Below, in pieces: positions 1 through 7,934 of a stretch of 12,969 nucleotides of DNA. Origin of the DNA: Alphaproteobacteria bacterium (lineage in GTDB: Bacteria > Pseudomonadota > Alphaproteobacteria > Rhizobiales > Xanthobacteraceae); NCBI GenBank assembly GCA_005884465.1, contig VAZH01000169.1, forward strand, positions 1 to 12,969. Direction: 5' to 3'. The notes beneath the pieces were generated by a model that ran no database searches, was not told the origin of the DNA, and was given only the letters and a program-made list of their open reading frames with translations. A program made the translations under genes and the position numbers. Each line of letters starts with the position of its first letter. Positions within the stretch are counted from its first letter, which is position 1.

Positions 1-1200
1 TACACGGCGTTCGCGCTTTACTTCGCACCGGCGTTCTTTCCGAACAGCGACCCGGTGGTGCAGCAGCTCGACGCCGCCGTGCTGTTCGCCGCGACTTTCC
101 TGATGCGGCCGCTCGGCGGCTGGCTGTTCGGCTACATCGCCGACCGCTACGGCCGGCGGCTGTCACTGACGTTGTCGGTGGTCTGCATGTGCTTCGGCTC
201 ATTGATCATCGCGGTCACGCCGACCTATGCCTCGATCGGCGTCGCCGCGCCGGCCATTCTCGCGCTGGCGCGCATTATCGAAGGCCTCAGCCTCGGCGGC
301 GAATACGGCGCCAGCGCCACCTATCTCAGCGAGGTCGCGGATCCCAGACATCGCGGCTTCTATTCCAGCTTCCAGTACGTCACCCTGATCGGCGGCCAGC
401 TCACCGCGATCATCGTGCTGCTGTTGCTGCAAAAAGTATTTCTGACGCCGGAGCAATTGAAGGAGTGGGGCTGGCGGATTCCATTCGCAATCGGCGCCGG
501 GCTCGCGATTTTCGCAGCGGTGATGCGGCGCACGCTGCATGAGACCGAGGCGTTCGTCGAAGCCAAGAAAATCGTCAGGCCAACCGGCTCGATCCGCGGC
601 CTCCTGGAGTATCCGAATGAGCTGTTGCTGGTGGTCGGCCTTACCGCCGGCGGCACGGCCGCATTCTACACCTTCACGACCTATATGCAGACCTTCGTGA
701 GATTGTCGGTCGGTCTCACCCCGGACCAGACAACCATTGTCATTTTCGGTTCGTTGATTTTCGCAACATTGCTTCAGCCGATTTATGGCGCGCTGTCCGA
801 CCGCATCGGCCGCAAACCGCTATTGATCTTTTTCGGCGTCGCCGGCACGCTGGGAACGATTCCGATCCTGACCACGTTAAAGGCGACCCACTCGCCGTTG
901 ATGGCCTTCTTGCTGATTTGCGCGGCCTGGATCTTTGTCGCCGGCTACACCTCGATCAACGCCATCGTCAAGGCCGAGTTGTTTCCCACCAAGGTCCGCG
1001 CGCTCGGCGTCGGCCTTCCCTACGCCATTACGGTGTCGGTGTTCGGCGGCACCGCGCCTGCGGTCGCGCTGTATTTCAAGAGCCTCGGGCACGAGGACTG
1101 GTTCTACTACTATCTCAGCGGCATGATCTGTCTGTCGCTGGTCATCTACTCGACGATGCGCGACACCAAGCATGAATCGGCGATGCACCGCCACGAATAG
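1..1200 (+). CDS. MFS (MHS family) transporter, KgtP-like alpha-ketoglutarate/dicarboxylate:H+ symporter, 5' partial
   Basis: The frame is open from base 1, so the true start lies outside the window; the first in-frame GTG (55) is not a convincing start because the residues before it (FALYFAPAFFP) already match the family. About 399 codons are present of the usual 430 or so, meaning that only the first helix is missing. The major-facilitator loop motif appears twice: GYIADRYGRR after helix 2 and GALSDRIGRKP in the matching loop of the second half. The stretches LSLGGEYGASATYLSE, FQYVTLIGGQL, YTFTTYMQ and KAELFPTKVRALGVGL are typical of E. coli KgtP and its relatives in the metabolite:H+ symporter subfamily. 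It should be an inner-membrane proton symporter for a small organic acid. Alpha-ketoglutarate is the best guess by resemblance, but the substrate is not proven. The next gene begins within 15 bases of its stop. Confidence 0.88.
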   Translation, partial: YTAFALYFAPAFFPNSDPVVQQLDAAVLFAATFLMRPLGGWLFGYIADRYGRRLSLTLSVVCMCFGSLIIAVTPTYASIGVAAPAILALARIIEGLSLGGEYGASATYLSEVADPRHRGFYSSFQYVTLIGGQLTAIIVLLLLQKVFLTPEQLKEWGWRIPFAIGAGLAIFAAVMRRTLHETEAFVEAKKIVRPTGSIRGLLEYPNELLLVVGLTAGGTAAFYTFTTYMQTFVRLSVGLTPDQTTIVIFGSLIFATLLQPIYGALSDRIGRKPLLIFFGVAGTLGTIPILTTLKATHSPLMAFLLICAAWIFVAGYTSINAIVKAELFPTKVRALGVGLPYAITVSVFGGTAPAVALYFKSLGHEDWFYYYLSGMICLSLVIYSTMRDTKHESAMHRHE

Positions 1201-1213
1201 GATGGCGCGAGAT

Positions 1214-1868
1214 ATGGCCGATGAGAACGAGCCGCCTCCGGTCAGCAAGCTGACCCGCACCAAACAGCGCTGGGCGCGCGAGGGCCGCTTTCTCACCGGC
1301 AAGACCTCCCCGCCCGAAGAACGGCGCCTGGCCGCCGGGACAGCACCTCACCAGGGACTGGCCTGTCCTCGATCTGGAGATTTCCCGCGAGCGCTGGCGG
1401 CTCGATGTCTATGGCGCGGTCGAAACGCCGGTTTTCTGGGATTTCGCCCGGTTCACCGCGCAACCGCAGACAAAATCCACTTCCGACATCCATTGCGTGA
1501 CCACATGGTCGCGGTACGACAACCAATGGGAAGGGCTGGCGACTCGCGATCTCCTTGATGCCTGCCATCCGCGCGACGAAGCAAAATACGTCGTGCTGCA
1601 TTCCCATGACGGCTACACCACCAATCTGGCGCTGGAAGATTTTGCCGCCGAGGACGCCCTGCTCGCACACGCCTGGTCCGGCGCGCCGCTCGAGCCGGAG
1701 CACGGCGGCCCGGTGCGGCTGGTGGTGCCGCATCTCTATTTCTGGAAGAGCGCAAAGTGGCTGCAGAGCATCGAATTCCTCGCTGAGGATGCGCCGGGCT
1801 ACTGGGAAGTCCGCGGCTATCACAACCGCGGCGATCCGTGGGCCGAGCAGCGCTATTCCGGGGACTGA
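1214..1868 (+). pseudogene. Sulfite-oxidase-like molybdopterin oxidoreductase (YuiH type), frameshifted
   Basis: The N-terminal piece starts at ATG 1214 (MADENEPP..., with LTRTKQRWAREGRFLTG typical of the family); ATG 1202 is an in-frame alternative. The frame is good to about 1330, then the homology continues one frame over to the stop at 1868. The extra base is a G in the CTGG at 1328-1331: without it the reading is R-L-P-P-G-Q-H-L-T-R-D-W, as expected. The second frame holds the cofactor-binding core, including the likely molybdenum-ligand cysteine in DIHCVTTWSRYDNQW (TGC at 1494) and the family ending HLYFWKSAKWLQ...GYWEVRGYHNRGDPW. Repaired, the protein would be about 217 residues, a normal length for this cytoplasmic PF00174 family without haem or export signal. 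The physiological substrate of the family is poorly known. A sequencing error is as likely as a real lesion, since only one base is involved. Confidence 0.8.
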
Positions 1869-1901
1869 TGCGATCACCGATCCCAACCATGGAGACTGAA
1901 C

Positions 1902-3125
1902 GTGCCGACTGAACGTTTCCAATTCACGGGTATCGGCGGCCATCAACTCGCGGCAGCGCTTGATATGCCCGAGCGTGAGCCGCTGGCTTACGCGTTGTTC
2001 GCGCACTGCTTCACCTGCGGCAAGGACGTGCTGGCCGCCAAGCGGATCGCGGTGGCGCTGGCAGCCGAGGGCATCGCGGTGCTGCGGTTCGACTTCACCG
2101 GCCTGGGCTCCAGCGAAGGCGATTTTGCCAATTCGACGTTTTCGTCGAACGTCGCCGATCTGGTGCGGGCCGCCGACCATCTGCGCCAAACCCGCAAAGG
2201 TCCCGCGATCCTGATCGGCCACAGCCTCGGCGGCGCCGCCGTTCTTGCCGCCGCCGGCCAAATTTCCGACGCCAGGGCGGTCGTCACCATCGCGGCGCCG
2301 TCCGACCCCGCTCATGTCACCGGCCTGTTTGCGGATCGCATCGAGGACATCCGCAAGCAGGGAGAGGTCGAAGTCTCGCTCGCCGGCCGTCCATTTCACA
2401 TCAAGCGCGAATTTCTCGACGACATCGCCGAGCACAACCTGATGACGCAGGTGAGCACGCTGCATAAGGCGCTGCTGATCATGCATTCGCCGACCGACGA
2501 CACCGTCGGCATCGACAATGCCACCCGCATCTTCGTCGCGGCCAAGCATCCCAAGAGTTTTGTGTCGCTGGCTGGCGCGGATCATCTGTTGAGCGGCAAG
2601 CGCGACGCCGCCTACGTTGCCGACGTCATCGCCGCATGGACCAGCCACTATCTCGATCCGGTCGCGCCGGAGCAAGCGGTCGATCCCGGTGAAGCGCCGC
2701 GCAACGTCGTGGTTCGCGAAACCCGCAACAGCAAATTCCAGCAGACCGTTTCCATCGGGCCGCATCGCATGCTGGCCGATGAGCCCGTTGCCGCCGGCGG
2801 CGAGGACAGCGGGCCCGGCCCTTATGATTTTGTGCTGGCCGGCCTCGGCGCTTGCACGTCGATGACCATGCGCCTCTATGCCGACCGCAAATCGCTGCCG
2901 CTCGAGCGCGTCACGGTGACGCTGAAGCACAGCAAGATTCACGCCGAGGATTGCGCCGAGTGCGAAACCAAGGCCGGGATGCTCGACCAGATCGAACGGG
3001 TCATCGCCATGGAGGGCAATCTGGATACCGAGCAGCGCAAGAAACTGATGGAAATCGCCGACAAGTGTCCGGTGCACCGCACCCTCACCTCGGAGGTTCA
3101 CATCGTGACCCACGCGGCGGATTGA
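1902..3125 (+). CDS. Bifunctional alpha/beta hydrolase - OsmC family fusion protein
   Basis: The start is GTG at 1902, with GGAGA at 1891-1895 at good spacing. The 407-residue product has two domains. Residues 1 to about 255 are an alpha/beta hydrolase: nucleophile elbow GHSLGG with Ser108, a likely acid in the SPTDDTV stretch, and the catalytic His in GADHLL. Residues about 270-407 are an OsmC-like peroxiredoxin domain, with the two redox cysteines at C318 (GACTSMTMRLYADRK) and C389 (KCPVHRTL). OsmC proteins reduce organic hydroperoxides through such a cysteine pair. The hydrolase substrate is unknown; a lipid or ester hydroperoxide processed by both domains is an inference. This fusion is a recognised architecture. 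The product lacks a signal peptide and should be cytosolic. It lies 33 bases after the broken molybdoenzyme gene and is convergent with the next gene, 21 bases away, without an obvious terminator hairpin between them. Confidence 0.9.
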   Translation: MPTERFQFTGIGGHQLAAALDMPEREPLAYALFAHCFTCGKDVLAAKRIAVALAAEGIAVLRFDFTGLGSSEGDFANSTFSSNVADLVRAADHLRQTRKGPAILIGHSLGGAAVLAAAGQISDARAVVTIAAPSDPAHVTGLFADRIEDIRKQGEVEVSLAGRPFHIKREFLDDIAEHNLMTQVSTLHKALLIMHSPTDDTVGIDNATRIFVAAKHPKSFVSLAGADHLLSGKRDAAYVADVIAAWTSHYLDPVAPEQAVDPGEAPRNVVVRETRNSKFQQTVSIGPHRMLADEPVAAGGEDSGPGPYDFVLAGLGACTSMTMRLYADRKSLPLERVTVTLKHSKIHAEDCAECETKAGMLDQIERVIAMEGNLDTEQRKKLMEIADKCPVHRTLTSEVHIVTHAAD

Positions 3126-3146
3126 TCGAACCAGCCGTGACGCCTA

Positions 3147-4163
3147 TCAGGCCGGCCGCAGGATCACGCGATGCCGCGACGAGCCGGCGACCGCGACGAA
3201 AGCGCGCCTGGCGTCTTCCAGCGGATAGATCGCATCGGGTCTGATCGGAAACGGCTTGAGATGCCCGCCGGCAAACCCGGGAACGAGTTCCCTGAGCACC
3301 GCCCCGGTCGCGATTGACGACAGCGCCAGCGTATCGACGCCGACATAAGTGTGCTGGCCGCGATAGAATTCGAGGATATTGAACGGCACGATCGGATTGA
3401 TGGCAGCAATCAGGATCTGGCGTCCCCGCAAGGCCAGCGATTTATGCGCCGCCTGAAAATAGGGATCGCCGACCGTGTTGAACACGATGTCGGCGCCCTT
3501 GCTATCGGTGAGCTCGCGGACGCGTGTTGCAATATCCGTGCTCGACGCGTCGATCACGTCGACTTTGGAACTGGCGTGGCCCTCATAGGGTTCGTTCTTG
3601 CGCACCACGCCGATCACGCGCGCGCCATGCCAGCTCGCGATTTGTACCGCGGCCTGACCGACCTTGCCGTTGACACCCATCACCAGCACGGTTTCGTTCT
3701 TGTCGGGCATTCCGGCGCGGCGAAAGCCTTCCATCGCGGTGACGAAAGGAACGCCGATGCCGGCCGCCTCCTCCCACGACAGGTTCTTTGGTTTCTCGAC
3801 CACCGCATCGGCTTCAACAACAAGATGCGTGGCGTGGGTGCCGTCGCGCCGGATCCCAAGGTCGCCCGACGAGCCGAATACCTGACGGCCGATCATATCG
3901 GCCGGACCATCGATCACGGTTCCTGCGTAGTCGCGGCCGGGCGTGCGCGGAAACACCGCGTAGGGCATCAGACCGGTGGCGGCCTTGACGTCGGACGGAT
4001 TGACGGCCGCCGCCTTGAGCTCGATCAGCACCTCGTTCGCGGCCCGCGCCAGCCTGTGCCGCTCGATTGTGAGCGCGAGCGAAGCCGGATCGTCAACCCT
4101 GTCAGGCAGCCGCACGCAGCGCGCCTCGACGGTAACAGGCGGATCATTTGGGGGAGCTGACAT
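3147..4163 (-). CDS. Zinc-independent MDR oxidoreductase, NAD(P)H:quinone reductase-like
   Basis: I start this gene at the ATG at 4163 (MSAPPNDPP), preceded by a GGGA, giving 338 residues as usual for the family. An ATG pair at 4236-4241 would add 26 residues without homology or ribosome site. The N-terminal GroES-like fold shows AAAVNPSDVKAATG (about residues 52-64) and PGRDYAGTV (75-83). The Rossmann nucleotide-binding motif is VLVMGVNGKVGQAAVQIA (159-176). The cysteine clusters for catalytic and structural zinc of alcohol dehydrogenases are absent, which places it with zeta-crystallin/quinone oxidoreductases. It probably uses NADPH to reduce a quinone or enone, but the substrate cannot be read from sequence. 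It is divergent from paaI, with 199 bases between the starts, and convergent with the hydrolase-OsmC gene. Confidence 0.85.
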   Translation of the reverse strand: MSAPPNDPPVTVEARCVRLPDRVDDPASLALTIERHRLARAANEVLIELKAAAVNPSDVKAATGLMPYAVFPRTPGRDYAGTVIDGPADMIGRQVFGSSGDLGIRRDGTHATHLVVEADAVVEKPKNLSWEEAAGIGVPFVTAMEGFRRAGMPDKNETVLVMGVNGKVGQAAVQIASWHGARVIGVVRKNEPYEGHASSKVDVIDASSTDIATRVRELTDSKGADIVFNTVGDPYFQAAHKSLALRGRQILIAAINPIVPFNILEFYRGQHTYVGVDTLALSSIATGAVLRELVPGFAGGHLKPFPIRPDAIYPLEDARRAFVAVAGSSRHRVILRPA

Positions 4164-4362
4164 GTTCCCGATCACTTGCGCCTTTTTCGAACGTGATTTG
4201 ACCGCCGGAGGATCGTTGACACCATGGTGGCTTGGCATCATGACTAACCGACTGAACAGCTAGTTCAAGAGGCTTGTTCCAACAGGCCCGGCGATACGGG
4301 AGAAGCGTCTTGCATCCGATCCTGATCGGCAGGCGGCCATTGATGCCAGCGGGACGACGGCC
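4164..4362. promoter_or_regulatory. Divergent intergenic region between the MDR gene and paaI
   Basis: This 199-base gap must carry the promoters of both divergent units. An exact TTGACA lies at 4216-4221 on the + strand, but the bases 16-18 further on (around 4238-4245) match a -10 poorly, so a sigma-70 promoter here is only a candidate. A short palindrome, TGTTCCAACA, lies at about 4274-4283. I see no convincing copy of the AT-rich inverted repeat found before paaA. No gene is visible in this gap. Confidence 0.3.
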
Positions 4363-4827
4363 GTGAACGTCAAGACGACGCTATCGCCCGACGATCTCGC
4401 GCGCGCCTGTGCCGAGGCGATGTGGAAAGAAGACGACGCCAGCAAGGGTCTCGGCATGGAGATCCTGCAGATCAAGCCTGGCGAAGCCACGCTGACGATG
4501 ACGGTGCAGCCACACATGGTCAACGGACACGGCATCGCCCATGGTGGCTTTATCTTCCTGCTGGCGGATTCGGCCTTCGCCTTTGCCTGCAATTCCCACA
4601 ACGAGCGCGCGGTCGCCGCGCAGTGCAACATCTCCTTCATCAGGCCGGGCAAGCTCGGCGATCGGCTGGTTGCTGTGGCAAGGGAAATTTCGCGAACCGG
4701 CCGCTCCGGGATTTACGATATCCGTGTCAGCGTTGATAGCACGGCGATTGCCGAGATGCGCGGCCATTCCCGCACCGTCGGCGGCGCATGGGTGCCGGCC
4801 GCCGGCGCCGATGCCAAGTTGAAATAG
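4363..4827 (+). CDS. paaI: PaaI hotdog-fold acyl-CoA thioesterase
   Basis: This 154-residue hotdog thioesterase hydrolyses phenylacetyl-CoA derivatives. In the known pathway it recovers CoA from dead-end ring-hydroxylated or ring-opened esters. The start is GTG at 4363 with GGGA at 4351-4354; no other start exists in this frame back to the stop at 4261. The family core is NGHGIAHGGFIFLLADSAFAFACNS: His60-Gly-Gly near the active site and Asp69 on the long helix, corresponding to the conserved catalytic Asp. The ending RTVGGAW is also typical. The length matches E. coli PaaI (about 140) with a short C-terminal extension. It is the first gene of the + unit, 24 bases before paaK, with which it is surely co-transcribed. 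Confidence 0.92.
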   Translation: MNVKTTLSPDDLARACAEAMWKEDDASKGLGMEILQIKPGEATLTMTVQPHMVNGHGIAHGGFIFLLADSAFAFACNSHNERAVAAQCNISFIRPGKLGDRLVAVAREISRTGRSGIYDIRVSVDSTAIAEMRGHSRTVGGAWVPAAGADAKLK

Positions 4828-4851
4828 GAAGTTGATTTCAGGAAACGCGCG

Positions 4852-6180
4852 ATGGCTTCGAACCCCAAATCAAGCGGAAGCGGTTACAGCGCCGAGATGG
4901 ACGAGGCGGAGCGGGCGTCCCGCGACCAGATAGCCGCGCTGCAGACCAAGCGCCTCGCCTGGACACTCGCGCATGCCTACGACAACGTCGCGCATTACAA
5001 AAAAGCTTTCGACACGGCCGGCGTGCATCCCTCCGACTTCAGGCAGCCCTCCGATCTTGGCAAATTTCCCTTCACGGTGAAGACCGATCTGCGCGACAAC
5101 TATCCATTCAAGATGTTCGCTGTCGCCCGCGAAAGACTGGTCCGCGTCCACGCCTCTTCCGGCACCACCGGCAAGCCGATCGTGGTCGGATATACCAGGG
5201 CCGATATCGATATCTGGTCGGATGTGATGGCGCGCTCGATCCGCGCCGCCGGCGGCCGCAGCGGCATGATCATCCACAATGCCTATGGCTACGGCCTGTT
5301 CACCGGCGGCCTCGGCGTGCATTACGGCGCCGAGCGGCTCGGCTGCACCGTGGTGCCGGTCTCCGGCGGCATGACCGAGCGGCAGGTGCAGCTGATCAAT
5401 GATTTCAAGCCCGACATCATCACGGTAACGCCGAGCTACATGCTGGCCATCCTTGACGAATTCAAGCGCCAGGGTCTCGACCCGCGCCAATCGTCGTTGA
5501 AGATCGGCATCTTCGGCGCCGAACCGTGGACCAATGCGATGCGGACCGAAATCGAGCAAGCCTTCGACATGGATGCCACCGACATCTACGGCCTTTCCGA
5601 AGTGATCGGTCCCGGCGTCGCGCAGGAATGCATCGAGACAAAAGACGGCCTGCATATCTGGGAGGATCATTTCTACCCCGAAGTGATCGATCCCGAGACC
5701 GGCGCGGTACTGCCCGACGGCGAAAAGGGCGAGCTGGTCTTCACCTCGCTGACCAAGCAGGCGTTTCCGATCATCCGCTATCGCACCCGCGACCTGACCC
5801 GGCTGTTGCCGGGCACGGCGCGGCCCGGCATGCGGCGAATGGAGAAGGTCACCGGGCGCTCCGATGACATGATCATCCTGCGCGGCGTCAACGTGTTTCC
5901 GACCCAGATCGAGGAGGTGCTGCTCGGTACCGACTGGTGCGGCGGTCATTTCATCATCGAACTGACGCGCGAGGGGCGGATGGACGAGATGACGGTGCTG
6001 GCGGAAGCGCGTCCCGAGAGCTGGGACGGCAGCGGGCTTCTCGAGCACACCGAGCGGATCGCCGCCTATATCAAGAACACCATCGGCATATCCGCGCGCA
6101 TCAAGGCGGTGGCGCCCGAAACACTGGAGCGCTCGCTCGGCAAGGCCAAGCGTGTAGTCGACAAGCGACCGAAGGAATAA
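4852..6180 (+). CDS. paaK: Phenylacetate-CoA ligase PaaK
   Basis: PaaK activates phenylacetate with ATP and CoA to phenylacetyl-CoA, the first step of the pathway, in the cytoplasm. ATG 4852 is preceded by AGGAAA at 4840-4845. The 442-residue length is standard. Adenylate-forming-enzyme motifs appear in order: SSGTTGKP phosphate loop at residues 102-109, YGLSE at 246-250, YRTRD at 310-314 with the ribose-binding Asp, the hinge and C-domain motif RGVNVFPTQIEEV starting at 344, and the C-terminal SLGKAKRVVDKR with the conserved lysines 431/433. The N-terminal region (DNVAHYKKAFD) is also typical of PaaK. It sits between paaI and the amidase gene, which starts 31 bases downstream. All motifs are intact, so activation should work even though the epoxidase gene paaA is damaged. 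Confidence 0.96.
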   Translation: MASNPKSSGSGYSAEMDEAERASRDQIAALQTKRLAWTLAHAYDNVAHYKKAFDTAGVHPSDFRQPSDLGKFPFTVKTDLRDNYPFKMFAVARERLVRVHASSGTTGKPIVVGYTRADIDIWSDVMARSIRAAGGRSGMIIHNAYGYGLFTGGLGVHYGAERLGCTVVPVSGGMTERQVQLINDFKPDIITVTPSYMLAILDEFKRQGLDPRQSSLKIGIFGAEPWTNAMRTEIEQAFDMDATDIYGLSEVIGPGVAQECIETKDGLHIWEDHFYPEVIDPETGAVLPDGEKGELVFTSLTKQAFPIIRYRTRDLTRLLPGTARPGMRRMEKVTGRSDDMIILRGVNVFPTQIEEVLLGTDWCGGHFIIELTREGRMDEMTVLAEARPESWDGSGLLEHTERIAAYIKNTIGISARIKAVAPETLERSLGKAKRVVDKRPKE

Positions 6181-6211
6181 AACATCAGACACAGCAGATC
6201 GGGAGGAGTCC

Positions 6212-7738
6212 ATGACCACCAGTCCCTCACGCCGCGATATCCTGACATCATCGATAGCGCTCGCCGCCGGCGCGGCGCTTCCTTCCCTCGGATCTGTGAG
6301 TTCAGCAATGGCCGATTCCAGCTCACCCACCGCCGCCGAGATCGTCGCGGCGATCCGCGACAAGAAGATGACCGCAGTCAGCGCCGTGCGGGCCGCGCTC
6401 GAACGCGCGGAGCAACTTAAGGACCTCAACGCATTCATCATCCTGAACAAGGATGGCGCGCTGGCGGCGGCAGGCCGGGTCGATGCCGGCGAGAAAACCG
6501 GTGCCCTCGCCGGTCTCCCGATCGTCGTCAAGGACAACATCAACACCGCGGACATGCCGACCTCGGGCGGCACGCCGGCGCTGCAAAATGCGCGGCCGGC
6601 GAAAAATGCGCCGTCGCTGCAGAAATTGCTCGATGCCGGCGCCATCGTCATCGGCAAAACCAACATGCATGAACTCGCGTTCGGGATCACCAGCACCAAT
6701 CTTTCGTCATTTGCAGGGCCGGTGAAAAATCCCTATGACAAAACCCGGATTCCCGGCGGCTCATCCGGCGGAACGTCGGCAGCCATTGCGGCGCGGATCG
6801 TCGCTTGCGGACTGGGATCCGATACCGGCGGCTCGACCCGCGTGCCGGCAGCGTTGACCGGCACCGTCGGCCTGCGGCCGTCGGTCGGAAACGGTGGCGC
6901 GCAGCGGCGCTACAACGATGCCAACATGGTGGTCCCGATCAGTCACACCCGCGACACCGTCGGCCCTATGGGCCGCACGGTCGTGGACGTGGCATTGCTC
7001 GATTCCGTCATTACCGGCACCCCGATGGCGAACGCGGAGCCGCTGCGCGCCAAGCGGCTCGGCATTCCCGCGGTGTTGTGGAGCGGGCTCGATCGCGACG
7101 TCGAAGCCGTCGCCAAGGCCGCGCGTGGAAAACTCGCCGACGCCGGCGTCGTCCTGGTCGATGCCGATATTGCCGGGCTGTTCGAACAGAACGGCAAGGT
7201 GTCATTCCCGGTCGCGCTGCATGAACCGATTGACGATATCCCTGCCTACCTCAAGGCTTCCGGCATCGAAGGCATCACGCTCGCCGACATCGCCGGCAAG
7301 ATCGCCAGCCCCGACGTCAAGGGCGCGTTCGGCGCCATCACAGCGGACGCCTTCGGCGCGGCCTATCAGGATGCGATCACGGTGCAGCGGTCGGCGCTGC
7401 AGAAGATTTATGAGGCGTATTTCCACGACAACAATCTGGACGGCATCCTGTTTCCGACCACGGTTGCGCCAGCGCCTGTTATCGATTTGGAGAAGGGATC
7501 GGGCGAGATGTCGATCAATGGCGACAAACCGGTGCCAACGTTCGACACCATGATCCGCAACACCGATCCCGGCAGCAACGCCGGCATTCCCGGCCTGTCG
7601 TTGTACGCGGGCATGACGCCAGGCGGCTTGCCGGTCGGACTTGAGATCGATGGTCCCGTGGGCGGCGATGCAAAACTGCTCGCGCTTGGGCTTTCGATCG
7701 AGGGCATTTTGGGCTCGGCACCGCCGCCGAAGATGTGA
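6212..7738 (+). CDS. Tat-exported amidase-signature hydrolase
   Basis: The ATG at 6212 follows a very strong ribosome site (GGGAGGAG, 6201-6208). The N-terminus is a twin-arginine signal: SRRDIL at residues 6-11, a hydrophobic stretch (about 14-30) and a likely cleavage after AMA (about residue 35). The mature part is an amidase-signature enzyme (PF01425) with the full Ser-cisSer-Lys triad: Lys107 in LPIVVKDNI, Ser184 in GGSSGG and nucleophile Ser208 in GSDTGGSTRVP. The spacing (77 and 24 residues) matches well-studied members such as fatty acid amide hydrolase. It should cleave a carboxamide in the periplasm. Its place 31 bases behind paaK suggests phenylacetamide, indoleacetamide or a related arylacetamide as substrate, giving the acid that PaaK then uses; this is inference from context only. 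The family is too broad to name the substrate from sequence. Confidence 0.88.
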   Translation: MTTSPSRRDILTSSIALAAGAALPSLGSVSSAMADSSSPTAAEIVAAIRDKKMTAVSAVRAALERAEQLKDLNAFIILNKDGALAAAGRVDAGEKTGALAGLPIVVKDNINTADMPTSGGTPALQNARPAKNAPSLQKLLDAGAIVIGKTNMHELAFGITSTNLSSFAGPVKNPYDKTRIPGGSSGGTSAAIAARIVACGLGSDTGGSTRVPAALTGTVGLRPSVGNGGAQRRYNDANMVVPISHTRDTVGPMGRTVVDVALLDSVITGTPMANAEPLRAKRLGIPAVLWSGLDRDVEAVAKAARGKLADAGVVLVDADIAGLFEQNGKVSFPVALHEPIDDIPAYLKASGIEGITLADIAGKIASPDVKGAFGAITADAFGAAYQDAITVQRSALQKIYEAYFHDNNLDGILFPTTVAPAPVIDLEKGSGEMSINGDKPVPTFDTMIRNTDPGSNAGIPGLSLYAGMTPGGLPVGLEIDGPVGGDAKLLALGLSIEGILGSAPPPKM

Positions 7739-7770
7739 ATTTTTTTCCCGTCATCCAGGAGATAGAGATC

Positions 7771-7929
7771 CGTCATTGCGAGGGGCGTAGCGACGAAGCA
7801 ATCCAATCTTTGCTTCGCCGCACCAAAGGTGGATTGCTTCGCGGAGCCTGTCATCGGGCGGCGCGGCGCCTGTCATCGGGCGCGCATTCGCGCGACCCGT
7901 TGGCGCCGACCCGTTGGCTCGCAATGACG
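7771..7929. repeat. Palindromic repeat copy 1 (cgtcattgcgag family) with an 84-nt nested hairpin module
   Basis: The outer arms are perfect 12-base inverted repeats, cgtcattgcgag (7771-7782) and ctcgcaatgacg (7918-7929). A second perfect pair, cgaagcaatcca (7794-7805) and tggattgcttcg (7830-7841), lies inside but off-centre. The asymmetry comes from a GC-rich module at 7839-7922, wedged into the right arm. The module contains the motif cctgtcatcggg twice and gacccgttgg twice, nested one inside the other, and folds on itself. The element fills the space between the convergent amidase and paaE genes and ends five bases before the paaE stop codon. A transcription-ending role is possible, but there is no T-run after the stem. 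Confidence 0.88.
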
Positions 7930-7934
7930 GCTGG

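Noticed and set aside
1293..3113. 606-codon open frame on the - strand
   Set aside because: It runs antisense to the molybdoenzyme and hydrolase-OsmC genes and its composition is that of a GC-rich shadow frame, with no recognisable motif.
4164..4241. 26-residue N-terminal extension of the MDR oxidoreductase
   Set aside because: The extension lacks homology and a ribosome site; ATG 4163 gives the usual family length.
4870..6699. 609-codon open frame on the - strand
   Set aside because: It is antisense to paaK and the amidase, both of which have complete motif sets; high GC removes stops from the opposite strand.
7739..7760. T-run after the amidase stop as an intrinsic terminator
   Set aside because: The T-run at 7741-7746 is not preceded by a GC-rich hairpin; the strong palindromes begin after it.
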